From Emiliania huxleyi CCMP1516 (taxonomy: Eukaryota > Haptophyta > Isochrysidales > Noelaerhabdaceae): DNA of 64,000 nucleotides. The stretch spans positions 201,643-265,642 of the forward strand of contig NW_005201412.1 in NCBI RefSeq assembly GCF_000372725.1. Direction: 5' to 3'. The notes below the pieces were generated by a model. It was not told the DNA's origin. It saw only the letters and a list, made by a program, of their open reading frames with translations, and did no database searches. Every line of letters begins with the position of its first letter. Within the stretch, counting starts at the first letter, position 1. Made by a program: the position numbers and the translations under genes. Below, one piece after another: positions 39,275 to 49,857 of this stretch.

Positions 39275-42200
39275 ATGGACCAGCCGATTAGCGCAGCAGA
39301 CGTGGCGTCTGTCTACCTCCGCCCGCCATCGTCCGGCGCAAAGCGCCAGAAGCAGGCGTCGCCTCTTGATCTCGGCCCAATTCTAACTGCAGCCAAGCGG
39401 CTGGCCAAGTCGGAGGAGACGGCAACGCGCAAGGCGCTCGGTGCAAACCCCAACGACGAGCTGCGCCCAGACGGACAGAGGACTGGGCTGCGCAACCTGG
39501 GCGCGACCTGCTACATGAACTCGCTCGTCCAGAGCCTCTTCATGACGCACGCCTTCCGGGCCGGCATCTACTCTTGGAGCAGCACTGCAGCTGCAGAGGC
39601 GGACGGCGAGGCAGCCTCGGCCGCGCAGCCGGCCGCGGCGATCGCTGACAACGTCTGCTTCGAGCTGCAGCGGCTCTTTGTGGCTCTGCACCATTCCGAG
39701 GCCACGTCGTACGACCCCACTGCGCTGACGGACGCGCTCTCGCTCGACACGAGCGTGCAGCAGGACGCGCAGGAGTTCAACAAGCTGCTGCTCTCTCTGA
39801 TCGAGACGCACCTGCGCCGCTCGCCCGAGCCCGCGCTGCAGTCCCTCGTCCAAAGCACCTTCCGAGGCGAGCCCCCGCGCCTCGCGGCACCAACCTCGAG
39901 GCCACCGCACCTGGAGTCGAGACCTGTCACCTGGAGTCGAGACCTGTCACCACGCTCCCGACCAGGCGAGTCGTGCTACCGCACCGTCTGCGCGCGCTGC
40001 GAGCGGCCCTTCGCCTCCTCGGCGACGCGCCACCCCCTCTACGAGCTCGAGCTCCGCCTCAAGCCGAGCGGCGGCACGGCGCTGCAGGAGAGCCTGCTCG
40101 AGTACGTCTGCAAGGAGGAGCTCGAGGGGGTCGAGTGCGGCCACTGCTCCTCCAGGCAGAATGCGACACGCAACATCTGCCTCGCCTCCCTCCCTCCCGT
40201 CCTGTCGCTGCAGCTGCTCCGCTTCGTGTACGACATGTCCACCGGGGGGAAGAAGAAGGCGAGCCTGCACACCTTAGCCTGCACACCGAGAGCTGCAGCG
40301 CCCTCCCTAGCCCTCGGGTGGAGGCGCGCGAGCAGCAAGGCGTGCAGGAGCGGTGATCCGCCGCCCGCCGCTGCAGGTGCACTCCCCGGTCGAGTTCCCC
40401 GAGGAGCTGAGCATCTCTGGTGGGCTGCTCGGGGAGGGGTCCCCACTCGCGGGGGGGGGCGGGGCGGGGGAGCAGGTGGGGGAGGAGGCGGGGGAGCAGG
40501 CGGGGGAGCAGGCGGCCGGCACCTACCTGCTCACTGCGGTGCTGATGCACACGGGGCCGTCCGCCTCGTCGGGCCACTACACGGCGCGGATCCGCGACCC
40601 GTACGGCGACGGGCAGCGCGGCGACGGTCCGCGGTCCGCAGGGCGGTGGTGGAGCTGCAACGACGAGTGCGTCAGCGAGGAGGGGTGGGGCGAGCCGAGC
40701 GGCGCGGCGCGGCAGAGCGGCGTCACTCTCCTCAGGCGGTCCGCAGCGGGCGGGGGGCGGCTCTTCGCCTCGAAGACGGCGTACATGCTCCAGTACACGC
40801 GCCGCTCCGAGCTCGACGAGGCGAGGGCCGCCGGCCCGCCGCAGGCGCCGCAGGCGGTGCTCTCGGCGCTGCGCGAAGCCAACGCGGCGCTGCGGGCGCG
40901 CGCGAGGCAGTACGACGACGACGTCGCCGCGGTGGAGGCCAAGGTGAGGAGCCGCGACGAGTACCTCGCCGCCCTCTCGCCGCTGCTCCAGGCCGCGTCC
41001 CCGGCCGCCCGCTCGCTCCCCGACGCGAGGTGGGTGCCCGCCTCGTGGCTGCGCTCCTCCCTCGCGCTGCTGCGCGAGGCGGAGGTCGGCCCGGTCCCGA
41101 ACGGCGAGATCCGGTGCGAGCACGGCAAGGCCGACCCGGCCAAGCTCGGCGAGATGCGACTCGTCTCTCCGGCGGCCTGGCGGCGGATGGTGAGGCGCTG
41201 TGGCAGCGGGGCAGGGCACGCCGACTGCGGCTGAGCCGCCCCGGCGATACACGCGTAGGTGGAGCGGTTTGGCGGCGGGCCAGAGCTCGACACTGCGGGG
41301 TGCGCCGTCTGCGTGCGCGCCGCTCTGCGCACGCGCCGCACCGCCGACCGCACCGCGCAGCTCAAGGAGGCGCTTGGCCAGGCGACGCGTAGCCGAGAGA
41401 GCCGAGAGACCGAGGCAAACCAGGCCCACTCTGCCGGCGAGGCTCGAGGCGTGCGCACGGTATGGCGGCGAGGTCGCCGTGGTTGCTGCATGCGAAGAGA
41501 GAGTTATGCCGTGGTTGCCGCCAGGCGCTCTCGAGCCCGCCCAGCGAGGAGGAGGAGGCGTTCCTCGTGCCGAAGGCCTTCCGCGCAAAGTGGGCAAAGT
41601 GGCGCAACGAGGGGGTCGCGGACGCGACGGGCGAGCTGCGCTGCAAGCACGGCGGCTGGCTGGTGGACGGGGCGAGATGCATCTCTGCGGCCGCATGGTC
41701 GCACACAGAGGCGTGCCCCGCCCCCGAGGAGGCTGCCGCGCGAGAAACTGTCTCCTCCCAGCGCCTTCTCGAGCCCTCCCCGCAGGCCCTCTTCCCCGAC
41801 TCGACGCCGTATCTCCCCATGTCTCCCCATATCTCCCCGCAGGCCCTCTTCCCCGACTCGACGCCGTATCTCCCCATGTCTCCCCATATCTCCCCGCAGG
41901 CCCTCTTCCCCGACTCGACGCCGCTGCCGCGCGAGAGCACTAGCGCGTGCGCCGCCTGCTCCGCCGAGCGAAGGTCGCTGCTCGAGGGAGCCAAGGGCAA
42001 CGCGGCGCTCCGCGCGGCGCAGCGGCAGCAGCTCGGTCCGTTCCGGTGCAGAGAATGGTGCGACTCGCGTCAAAGGCTTGAGACCCGCCTGCCCTCCCCC
42101 CCCAGGCCGGCTGCTGGCCGAGGAGGAGCTGCCTGCTGAGGTGCTGTCGGCGGGGTCGCCGCTCTACTTGCTCGACGCGGCGTGGGTGCAGGAGTGGCGG

Positions 42201-43189
42201 CGCTTCCTTCTCGCAAAGGCGCGGCCGCAGCAGCCCGTGCCGCGCGACTCGCCGCCGTCACGCGTCCTCCTCGTCTCGCAGACGCAGACGCAGCTCCACC
42301 CAGGCCCTCCCTCCTCCGCGGGGCTGCGCTGCGAGGCGCGCGGCGGGAGGAGCGGCGGCAGGCTTCGCTCCTCCAGCTCTCCTAACCCGCCCCTCGCTCG
42401 TCGCCTCGCCAGGCACACGGCTGTGTCGAGGTGCGGCCGGGGCACGCACACGCGCGGTGGCGCCCCTCCCGCGGCGCCAGCGCCGCCGAGCGCGCCGTCT
42501 CGGAGCGGCTCGCCACGCGCTGCTGCCTCGCGACGGCGGCCGAGGTGGAGGTGCTCTGTGGCGCGCTGGCGGCGGGCGCCCCTCCGGAGGAGCTCGAGCT
42601 CGTCGCTCTCACGGCGGGCGGCGACGACCCGCCCACGCTCGCCCCCGGCACGCTGCTCTGCGCCGGCTGCTGCGAGGCGGCCGAGGCGAAGGAGCGAGCC
42701 GCGTTGGCCGACTTCGAGGACGCCGAGGTCCATCTCACGCTCCGCACCGAGCCCGCCGGCGCCGCAAAGAGCCGCGATGAGGCGGTCGCCGCGGGCGAGG
42801 CCGCCGCCGCCGCCTCGGCTGCCGGCCTGAGCACAGGGCGGCCGCGCCGCGTCTGCCGCAACGGGCCGCGCTCTGTCGTCAAGGTTGGCAGCGGCACGAC
42901 GCTCAACTCGCTAAAGCTGCTCATCTACCAGGCGACCGAGGCGACCCCCTCCCAGCAGCGGCTGGTGTTCGACGGCCTCGACTTCACCGACAGAGACGCA
43001 GAGACCACCGTCGGCGCGCTCGGCATCGTGCCCGCCTCGACGATCGAGGTCTTCGTCGACAAGTCGCAGCCCGACGGCCTCGCGGAGGCGCTCGAGCGGC
43101 AGGTCGAGCAGACAGGAACCAAGCGGGGCGCGCCCGAGGGCGGATTCCTCGGCTCGGCTCTGCTTGGCGCGGGTCTCCCTGTGATGTGA
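39275..43189 (+). CDS. USP48: Ubiquitin carboxyl-terminal hydrolase 48
   Basis: Cysteine protease that removes ubiquitin. Eight exons: 39275-39866, 39966-40258, 40377-41189, 41259-41369, 41525-41710, 41900-42035, 42106-42335, 42413-43189 (1045 residues; human USP48 has ~1035). Catalytic Cys in GLRNLGATCYMNSLVQSL; zinc-site pairs VCARC and CGHCSSRQNATRNI; catalytic His in SGHYTARIRDPYG. Then DUSP-type modules: WVPASWLRSSL...IRCEHGKADP, FRAKWAKWRNEG...LRCKHGGW, AAWVQEWRRFLL. The C-terminus is ubiquitin-like (LVFDGLDFTDRDAETTVGAL) and ends EGGFLGSALLGAGL, like the vertebrate end. Introns: 39867-39965 GC, 40259-40376 GC, 41190-41258 GT, 41370-41524 GC, 41711-41899 GC, 42036-42105 GT, 42336-42412 GC. 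An in-frame start 54 bases upstream exists. Confidence 0.92.
41711..41942 (+). repeat. 57-bp tandem repeat giving three successive 3' splice sites
   Basis: The block CCCCGCAG|GCCCTCTTCCCCGACT recurs with exon starts at 41786, 41843 and 41900. The first two copies continue GTATCTCCCCATG, the third continues into the exon. Using the third gives SHTE-ALFPDSTPLPRES; using earlier ones adds 19 or 38 codons in frame. Confidence 0.8.
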
Positions 43190-43665
43190 GAACTTTGTAC
43201 TCTAGTGAGACTCTACGCGTTGCATAATGAGAGCGGTGAGAGCTGTGTGAGCAGAGAGAGTCGAGGCGCCGTGGTGGCGGGGGTGTCGCAAGAGTGGTGT
43301 CGCGAGGGCTGAGACCTTCGCACAGTTTGGAAATAGTACGACGCATGACACGACGTGTGGTAACTGGTATATGCAAGGCTGCACCCCTGCGCGTGCTGCC
43401 AGTGCTCCTGCGCGCGCGGCGGCCCGAGCGCCGCGCCCGACCCCGAGCCCTCGCGCTCGGGGGTGGAGTCTGGAGTGCCCCCCCGCCCCCCCGCGGTCCC
43501 CGGTCCGGTTCCGGCGTGGCCCAGCGCCCACAGCCGCGCAGCAGCAGTAGTAGGACTCTAGAGATACGCGTGCACACAGAGCCCCACACCACACAGTGTA
43601 CGTTAAGGTCCGTTGACCGTCTAAGGCGCGCTCACCAGGTGTCTTCCCTACCGCCGCCCGAATAG
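43190..43665. other. Intergenic between convergent genes
   Basis: Probably the two 3' UTRs of USP48 and XPNPEP3. No gene is seen. Confidence 0.4.
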
Positions 43666-46196
43666 CTAGAGCCCTCTCCTCACCGCCTCCTCCACCTCCG
43701 CCACCGCCTTCGGCGCGCGCGTCGTCAGTACACGCGCGGCGCCGTCGCTGCCGATGACGATGTCGTCCTCGATGCGCACGCCGATGCCGCGGCACCACGC
43801 CGGCAGCTGCGGGTCGTCGGGTGGGAAGTACAGCCCCGGCTCCACAGTCAGCGCCTGGGGCCAGAGAGGGGCGGCCGCGTGAGGAGACTGAGGCAGACGA
43901 GGCCGCCGAACCGCTCGAGTGGGTGCGGCGCCATGCCAGGCAGCAGTGGCTGCGACTGCGACGCGAGCGGCGTGTCGTGCACGTCGAGGCCCAAGTAGTG
44001 GCCTGCGCGGAGCGCTGAGAGTGGGCGGGGGCGGGGCGGGGGGCGGGGCGGGGCGAGACGAGACGAGACGAGACGAGTGGTGCGGTAGTAGCGAGGGGAG
44101 AGGTGGGTGGCGTGGCCTATGTTGTGCGGGTAGTAGCGCGAGACGCGGTGCGCCTCGCCGGGGCCGAGGACGCCTACTCGCGGCGGGCGGTGTGAGACGG
44201 CACTCTCCACGGGCGTGAACCTCGCGATGCGCCGAGAATGCCCAGCTGCACGAGCGCCTGGGGGGGTGGGGGGGGGGGGGGAGGTGCAGCCGGGGTACCT
44301 CCTCGGCTGCCTCTCGGCTGTATCTCTGCGTGAGCCCGAGGGAGATCTACATCTCGAGGGAGATCTGTATCTCTGCGTGAGGCCGAGGGAGATATACATC
44401 TCGAGGGAGATATATATCTCTGCGTGAGGCCGAGGGAGAGGCAAGAAGCTGCTCGCTGCTACTGCCGCTGCTGCTACCGCCAGCCTCGTGCGTGAGCCGG
44501 AGGGAGAGGTGGTGCAGCGACGCGATCGACGTGCCTCCGTCCCCCTTTGCTGCGGCGATGCAAGCCTCGTTCACGCTCAGCACGGCCGAGTAGACGTCTC
44601 TCTGCTCGGGCGTGAAAGTGCCCGACAAGGGCCACGTGCGGGTGATGTCGGCGGAGTACCCGCCGAAGGAGCCTCCCGCGTCCATCAGAAGGAGGTCGCC
44701 TGCCCGAGGTTGCCCGAGGTCGCCCGAGGTTGCCCGAGGTCGCCCGAGGTTGCCCGAGGTCGCCCGAGGTTGCCCGAGGTCGCCCGAGGTTGCCCGAGGT
44801 TGCCCGAGGTTGCCCGCGTCGGCCAGCAGCAGCTCACCTGGCGACAGCAGCGCATTGTTGTGCATGTAGTGCAGCGTGCACGCGCGCACCCCCGAGGCGA
44901 CAACGCACGGGTAGGCGAGCCGCCCGCAGCCGCGCAGCCTCGTCTCGTACTCGAACCGCGCCGCGAGCAGCGCCTCGGTTGCGCCGCCCCTCGCCGCCGC
45001 CGCCGCCGACGCCGCCATCGTCTCGAGAAACGCCTCCGCCGTCGCGTCTGCCGCGCGCGCCATCAGGGCGGCCTCAGCGTCCGACTTGAGGAGGCGGAGG
45101 GGCTGCACGTGCGCCGCGGCGCGCGTCACGCGCAGCTGCCGCTCCTTGCACCACTCCAGCACCTGGGGGGGAGGGAGGAGTGCGGGTGCGGCTGTGCGGC
45201 TGTGCGGCGGGCGGCGGCGGTAAGCGGCGGCGGCGGCGGCGGCGGTGGCGCAGCGTTGGCGATGGGCAGCGATGGTGGTGGAGGACGGCTGTGGCGGAGC
45301 TGTGCTGGCGGAGCTGTGCTGGCGGGCTGGCGGGCGGGTGGTGCTGCTGTTTCACCGGCCGCAGCGCTGCGGTGAGTTGCGGGTTTCGGTCGACGTCGAA
45401 GAGGAGGCCGGGGCGTATGGCCGTATCTCCGCGACTGGCATCCATCGCGTCGAGGATGCGGAGGAGGGCGGTGGGGGCGGCGCCGATCTTGAGCACCTCG
45501 CCGTCGGGTAGGATGTGCCGCCTGGCGCCGTCGATGCCGGCGCGGGGTCCGTCCCACAGCGCCTGCGGGAGGAGAGGAGGAGAGGAGAGGGGGGAGGGTC
45601 TGGGCCGTCGGAGAAGCAGCCGCGAGGTGACTGTGTGTCCCAGATTTGGTGTCCCAGAGGCGTGGCTCGCTGCACGCCAGGCTCCTGCTGCTAGCAAGGC
45701 TCCTGGCCGTGCAACCTCCCCAACTCTCCCCTTCGACTCTCCCGGTGGAGATTCTCCCTCGCGCCTGCGCAGGGTCGGACGGCTCGACGAAGAGGAGCCA
45801 CTCCGCATCGTCCGGCGCATCCACGCCGCTGCCGGAGGACCTGCCGCCGTCTCCGCCGCCGCGCTTCACGCAGGCGAGCAGGCAGGATGGCTCTGCAAAG
45901 CCGCAGAGGTAGTGCAGGTCGGGCGCCTGCTGAAAGGGGTAGGGCACGTCGTGCGACATGTAGGCCAGCGGCGCCGGCGCGAAGAGGGCGACGCTGCCCC
46001 GAGGCAGCCGCGACGCCATCGCTGCACGCCGAGCTGCATACTCTGCGCCAGCGATGCCCGGCGTCACCTCGCCCGGGCGCACGAGGTGCGCATGCGTCTC
46101 GGCCGTCGGCTGCGCGATGGCGAGAGCGCAGCGCCGACGCGCGTGCCGCGCGTGTAGGTGAGGATTGACGACTCTGCGCGAAAGCCGCATGTGCAT
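43666..46196 (-). CDS. XPNPEP3: Mitochondrial Xaa-Pro aminopeptidase 3 (M24B, Icp55 type)
   Basis: Metallopeptidase that removes an N-terminal residue before Pro, or trims intermediate residues after mitochondrial presequence cleavage. Eight exons: 45765-46196, 45356-45562, 44838-45162, 44485-44699, 44221-44257, 44117-44173, 43932-44002, 43666-43854 (510 residues; human 507). N-terminal landmarks: LVRPGEVTPGIAGAEYAARR, YMSHDVPYPFQQAPDLHYLC. Metal ligands of the pita-bread fold: Asp in LLLMDAGG, Asp in ADITRTWP, His in NIGHYLGLDVHDTP, Glu in LTVEPGLYF, Glu in GVRIEDDIV. The start MHMRLSRRVVNPHLHARHAR is Arg-rich without acids, as in mitochondrial presequences; a longer in-frame start is at 46253. 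Introns: 45563-45764 GC, 45163-45355 GT, 44700-44837 GT, 44258-44484 GC, 44174-44220 GT (47 nt), 44003-44116 GC, 43855-43931 GC. Confidence 0.93.
44674..44837 (-). repeat. Intron made of an exon copy plus a 10-bp minisatellite
   Basis: Eleven decamers of the form TGCCCGAGGT / CGCCCGAGGT fill 44701-44810 (plus strand). The intron begins (minus, 44837) with GTGAGCTGCTGCTGG..., a diverged copy (18 of 26) of the exon start at 44699, which encodes GDLLLMDAG; the intron copy would read GELLLADAG. Structure matches the telomeric-repeat intron in the OPT gene. Confidence 0.85.
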
Positions 46197-46253
46197 GGTC
46201 CCGAGGTGGTCGAGTCCGCCAAGTGAGCGCCAAATAAGAAAACCGCACGGCAA

Positions 46254-47419
46254 GCGATCCCACGACAGCGATTGTGGGGACTACGTGCCCGCCACCCCGT
46301 CCCGCAGGCAGTCAAGGACGGCTTCGAGGCGGGCTTTGCTGTCCTCGCGGGTCGCGGCGTGAGGCGGGTGGCGGCCGCCGCCTCTGCCGCCGCCGTCTCT
46401 GCCTCCGCCGCCATCTGTGTCGCACGAAGCAAAGAGAATTTAAGGTGGAGCAAACCCTTGGCGCACGCATATCTTGGATGGCCGGCATGGGGCCTGAGGC
46501 GTCGCCCATGCTTGCCATGTGCGAGTAATGGTAGAATGCACTAATAGGCACGTCGCGCAAGGTCGGGATCGCAAGTTAGAGGGCCCAACAGGAGATCGTG
46601 CTTTCAGTGGGGTTGTTTGGTGTTGGGTTGGGTTGGTTGGGGGTTGGGTTGTCCGCGTGAGGTTGGGACGTCGGCGCGAAGGGTGAGGTCTCGACCGCCG
46701 CCGCTCACGCCAGCGGACGGCCACCATCGGTGTTTTTGGCTTCGCCACCGTCCAAAGCGTGCGCAATGCGCTCGCCGGCATCGAGCGAGCACGCCTGTCC
46801 GACGAGCGGCTTGCTGTGTGGACGCCTTCTTGTGGCTCTCGCCGAGAGCGTTTTGCGTCCCGGCGGGTGGGAGAATATGTGATAGGAACGAGTGTATCGC
46901 TTTGACGGATCGACCGTGCTTGTTATCCACATCGATGTGACGCACACAGTGACACATCAGACGACAGAACGTCGGCTCGCGAGGTGGGGTGCTAGTATGA
47001 GCCCGACCCAGGTCGTAGTGTCTTGCTCCCAGCGCTTGCGCTTCGGCGGTTAGTGGTGCACTAACCTCCGAGAAACCCTGCGGGTCGCTCCTCATCGCAA
47101 ACCCTGTCAGCAGAGTCTCCTACGGGAATGTACGTAAGAGCTACATACACTGGAAAAATCTCTCTCTCCCAAGACAAACAAGCAAAAAGCGATCCGACGA
47201 CAGGTAGAAGTTCCGGCCCCTACCCGGCGGGAACCCTGCGACGCCGGTTGGTCTTCGGCGTGTCGAGGGCGGGCGTGCAACGAGGCCTTGCCGCCATCGC
47301 GCAGCCGGGTTGCCGCGAAGGAATAAGAATTCCCTCTCTATGCTGCGGCGCTCTTCGCCCCCTTTGCCTTGCGCAATTTGTCTCCTGGCCCCGCGCAGCT
47401 GTTGTTCCCGCGCGGCAGC
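46254..47419. repeat. Intergenic with R1 repeat (copy 3)
   Basis: 46960-47145 is the inverted partner of 1040-1225. A GGTTGGGTT-rich stretch lies at 46615-46660. Minus-strand 46270-46560 and plus frames there are not convincing genes. Confidence 0.6.
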
Positions 47420-49857
47420 ATGAGCGGCTGGGCGCAGTGGTTGTTTGGACGGGGAACCGCGGCGGCGGCGGCTCCGGCCGCGGCTGGCGCGGAGGCTCCC
47501 GAGGCACCGGGGCCGCTCAGCAGCGCTCCGGTGGAGCCGATGGACCTGATGTGTCCCATTTCCGCCTGCCTCTTCCGCGATCCCGTCATGCTCGTCTCTG
47601 GCCACACCTTTGAGCGCGCGTCGATCGTCGAGTTTTGGCGCCGGCGGCCGCTGGCCAATCCGCTGGGGACGGGGGAGCGGCTGCGGTCGGCGCAGATGAT
47701 CGTCAACTACGGGTACCGCTCGCAGGTCGACGCGTGGCTCCAGCGCCACCCCGACTACACGCCTGAGGGCTGGTCCTCTCGCGGGGGCGTCCACCGCTGC
47801 ACGCAAGAGGTGCGGGTTATAGCCCCCTGCCGCGCCTGCCACACGCTCGCCCCGCTACTCGTCGACCCAACCCGCCGCGCCTCCTCGCCTCCTCGCCTCC
47901 TCCGCCCCGCCTCCTCGCCTCCTCAAGCCCCCCCCCCCCCCCACACATACACACATACACACCGCGTCCATGCCTCCCCCGCCACTGCTCCGCCCCCCTC
48001 CACACCACTCTCTAACACATCTCCCCTCTGNNNNNNNNNNNNNNNNNNNNNNNNNNNNNNNNNNNNNNNNNNNNNNNNNNNNNNNNNNNNNNNNNNNNNN
48101 NNNNNNNNNNNNNNNNNNNNNNNNNNNNNNNNNNNNNNNNNNNNNNNNNNNNNNNNNNNNNNNNNNNNNNNNNNNNNNNNNNNNNNNNNNNNNNNNNNNN
48201 NNNNNNNNNNNNNNNNNNNNNNNNNNNNNNNNNNNNNNNNNNNNNNNNNNNNNNNNNNNNNNNNNNNNNNNNNNNNNNNNNNNNNNNNNNNNNNNNNNNN
48301 NNNNNNNNNNNNNNNNNNNNNNNNNNNNNNNNNNNNNNNNNNNNNNNNNNNNNNNNNNNNNNNNNNNNNNNNNNNNNNNNNNNNNNNNNNNNNNNNNNNN
48401 NNNNNNNNNNNNNNNNNNNNNNNNNNNNNNNNNNNNNNNNNNNNNNNNNNNNNNNNNNNNNNNNNNNNNNNNNNNNNNNNNNNNNNNNNNNNNNNNNNNN
48501 NNNNNNNNNNNNNNNNNNNNNNNNNNNNNNNNNNNNNNNNNNNNNNNNNNNNNNNNNNNNNNNNNNNNNNNNNNNNNNNNCTGCCCCCCCCCCCCCCCCC
48601 CGAGCCCTCCCCCTACCCCCTTCCCCCCCAACAGGTTGGCTCTGCCCACGGTGGCGGCTGGACCGCGGCGCCGGACGTGCGCTGCCTCGCCGGCCCCGAG
48701 GGCGAGGCAGCCTTCGCAGAGCTCGAGCGAACCAACGGCGCCGTCCCACCCGCCCTCGAGGGGGCTGCGACCCGCATTTACCTCGTCGGCCAGACGGCGG
48801 ACGGCGTGAACCGAAAGTACGTCGGCGCGTACCAGCGGGGCACGCAGGTGATCAACGGCCGCTTCACCTACGCGCGCGTCGGCCAGGGCGGCGACCCAAT
48901 GCGCATGCTCTGGTACTGCACTGACGGTCCGACGGGCGGCCACTGGTGGGCCGGGCCGCGAAACAACCTCGGCTCCCCTGCGGGCTGGCTGGCGGTGCAC
49001 GACGCGGCGCTCTTCCCCGAGAAGATCGGGGCGCCGTGGCAGGCGCCAGCTCGCCTCGACGGCGGGCTTCGCATCCCGCCAACTCGCCGGCTCGACCCCC
49101 CCCCCCCCCCCTTTTTTGCAGGCTGTGCTGCGCGATGGCGGCTGGATGCCTGCGCCGACGCTGCGCTGCCTCGCGGGCGAAGCGGGCGAGCGGGCGCACG
49201 AGGCGGAGCTGGCGCAGCAGCAGGCGCGGGGACGGGCCGGACGTGCGCTCTCTCCGCCCCTCCCTGACGCCGCGCTCTGACGCCGTGCTGCCGCCTTCCC
49301 CGCAGGCGCGCGAGGCGGAGGAGACGCAGCGACTGCTGCTCGCGGCGGCGCCGCGCGTCTACCTGGTCGGCGGCACGCCGGCCGGGATCCACCGCGAGTA
49401 CCTCGGCGCCTACGACCGCGAGCCCGAGCTCGTCAACGGGCGGCTCGCCTACGCGATGGCGGGCGACGCGGACAAGATGCTCTGGTTCTCGAGCGTCAAC
49501 GGCTACTGGCACGCGGGGCCGCGCGCCAACCTCGGCGGGCCGCGCGGCTGGCTCGCGGTGTACGACCGCGCGCCGCTGCCGGACCGGGTGACGGCGGAGT
49601 GGCAGGTCGGGGCGGCGGACTCGAGTTGGACCGCGGCGCCGGATGTGCGCTGCCTCGCCGCCGACCCGCGCCGCCCGACGACGCGGCAGCAAGCCCGGGA
49701 CCGCGAGGGCGGCGCCGACGCGATGCTGAACGGCGCCGCAGCGATGCACGAGGGAGGAGAGGGCGGCGGGCGCGACGGCGACGGCGACGGTGGCGAGGAG
49801 CCGCGTCAGCGCCGCTTGAGGAGTCGACGGGGCGGATCGGGCGCGGGTAGGTCGTGA
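47420..49857 (+). CDS. U-box protein with repeats of an unnamed ~100-residue domain (gap inside)
   Basis: Exons 47420-47809, 48635-49042, 49122-49223, 49306-49857. The first exon holds a U-box: DLMCPISACLFRDPVMLVSG, HTFERASIVEFWRRR and LVNYGYR-like MIVNYGYRSQVDAWLQRHPD, the fold of many E3 ubiquitin ligases. After the gap the protein has two copies of a unit: YLVGQTADGVNRKYVGAYQR ... VINGRFTYARVG ... MLWY ... GPRNNLGSPAGWLAVHDAAL ... W, and YLVGGTPAGIHREYLGAYDR ... LVNGRLAYAMAG ... MLWF ... AGPRANLGGPRGWLAVYDRA ... W. Each is followed by GGWTAAPDVRCLAG-like WT-x-AP-x-x-RCLA. I know similar units from protists but no name. The first WTAAPDVRCLAG has no unit before it, so one may be lost in the gap. 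Introns 49043-49121 and 49224-49305 are GC-AG. Confidence 0.8.
48031..48580. other. Assembly gap (550 N)
   Basis: Run of N inside the first intron of the U-box gene, flanked by C-rich sequence on both sides. Confidence 1.

Noticed and set aside
40353-43189. Alternative long frames (for example the 523-codon plus frame 41259-42830)
   Set aside because: They mix true USP48 exons with unspliced introns; the eight-exon model follows the family from end to end.
44701-44820. Regular decamers as a CRISPR array
   Set aside because: No spacers; pure tandem minisatellite within an intron of a eukaryotic gene. The same holds for 23307-23500.
47970-48809. ORFs crossing the N run
   Set aside because: They exist only because the gap translates as X; the real exon starts at 48635 after an AG acceptor.
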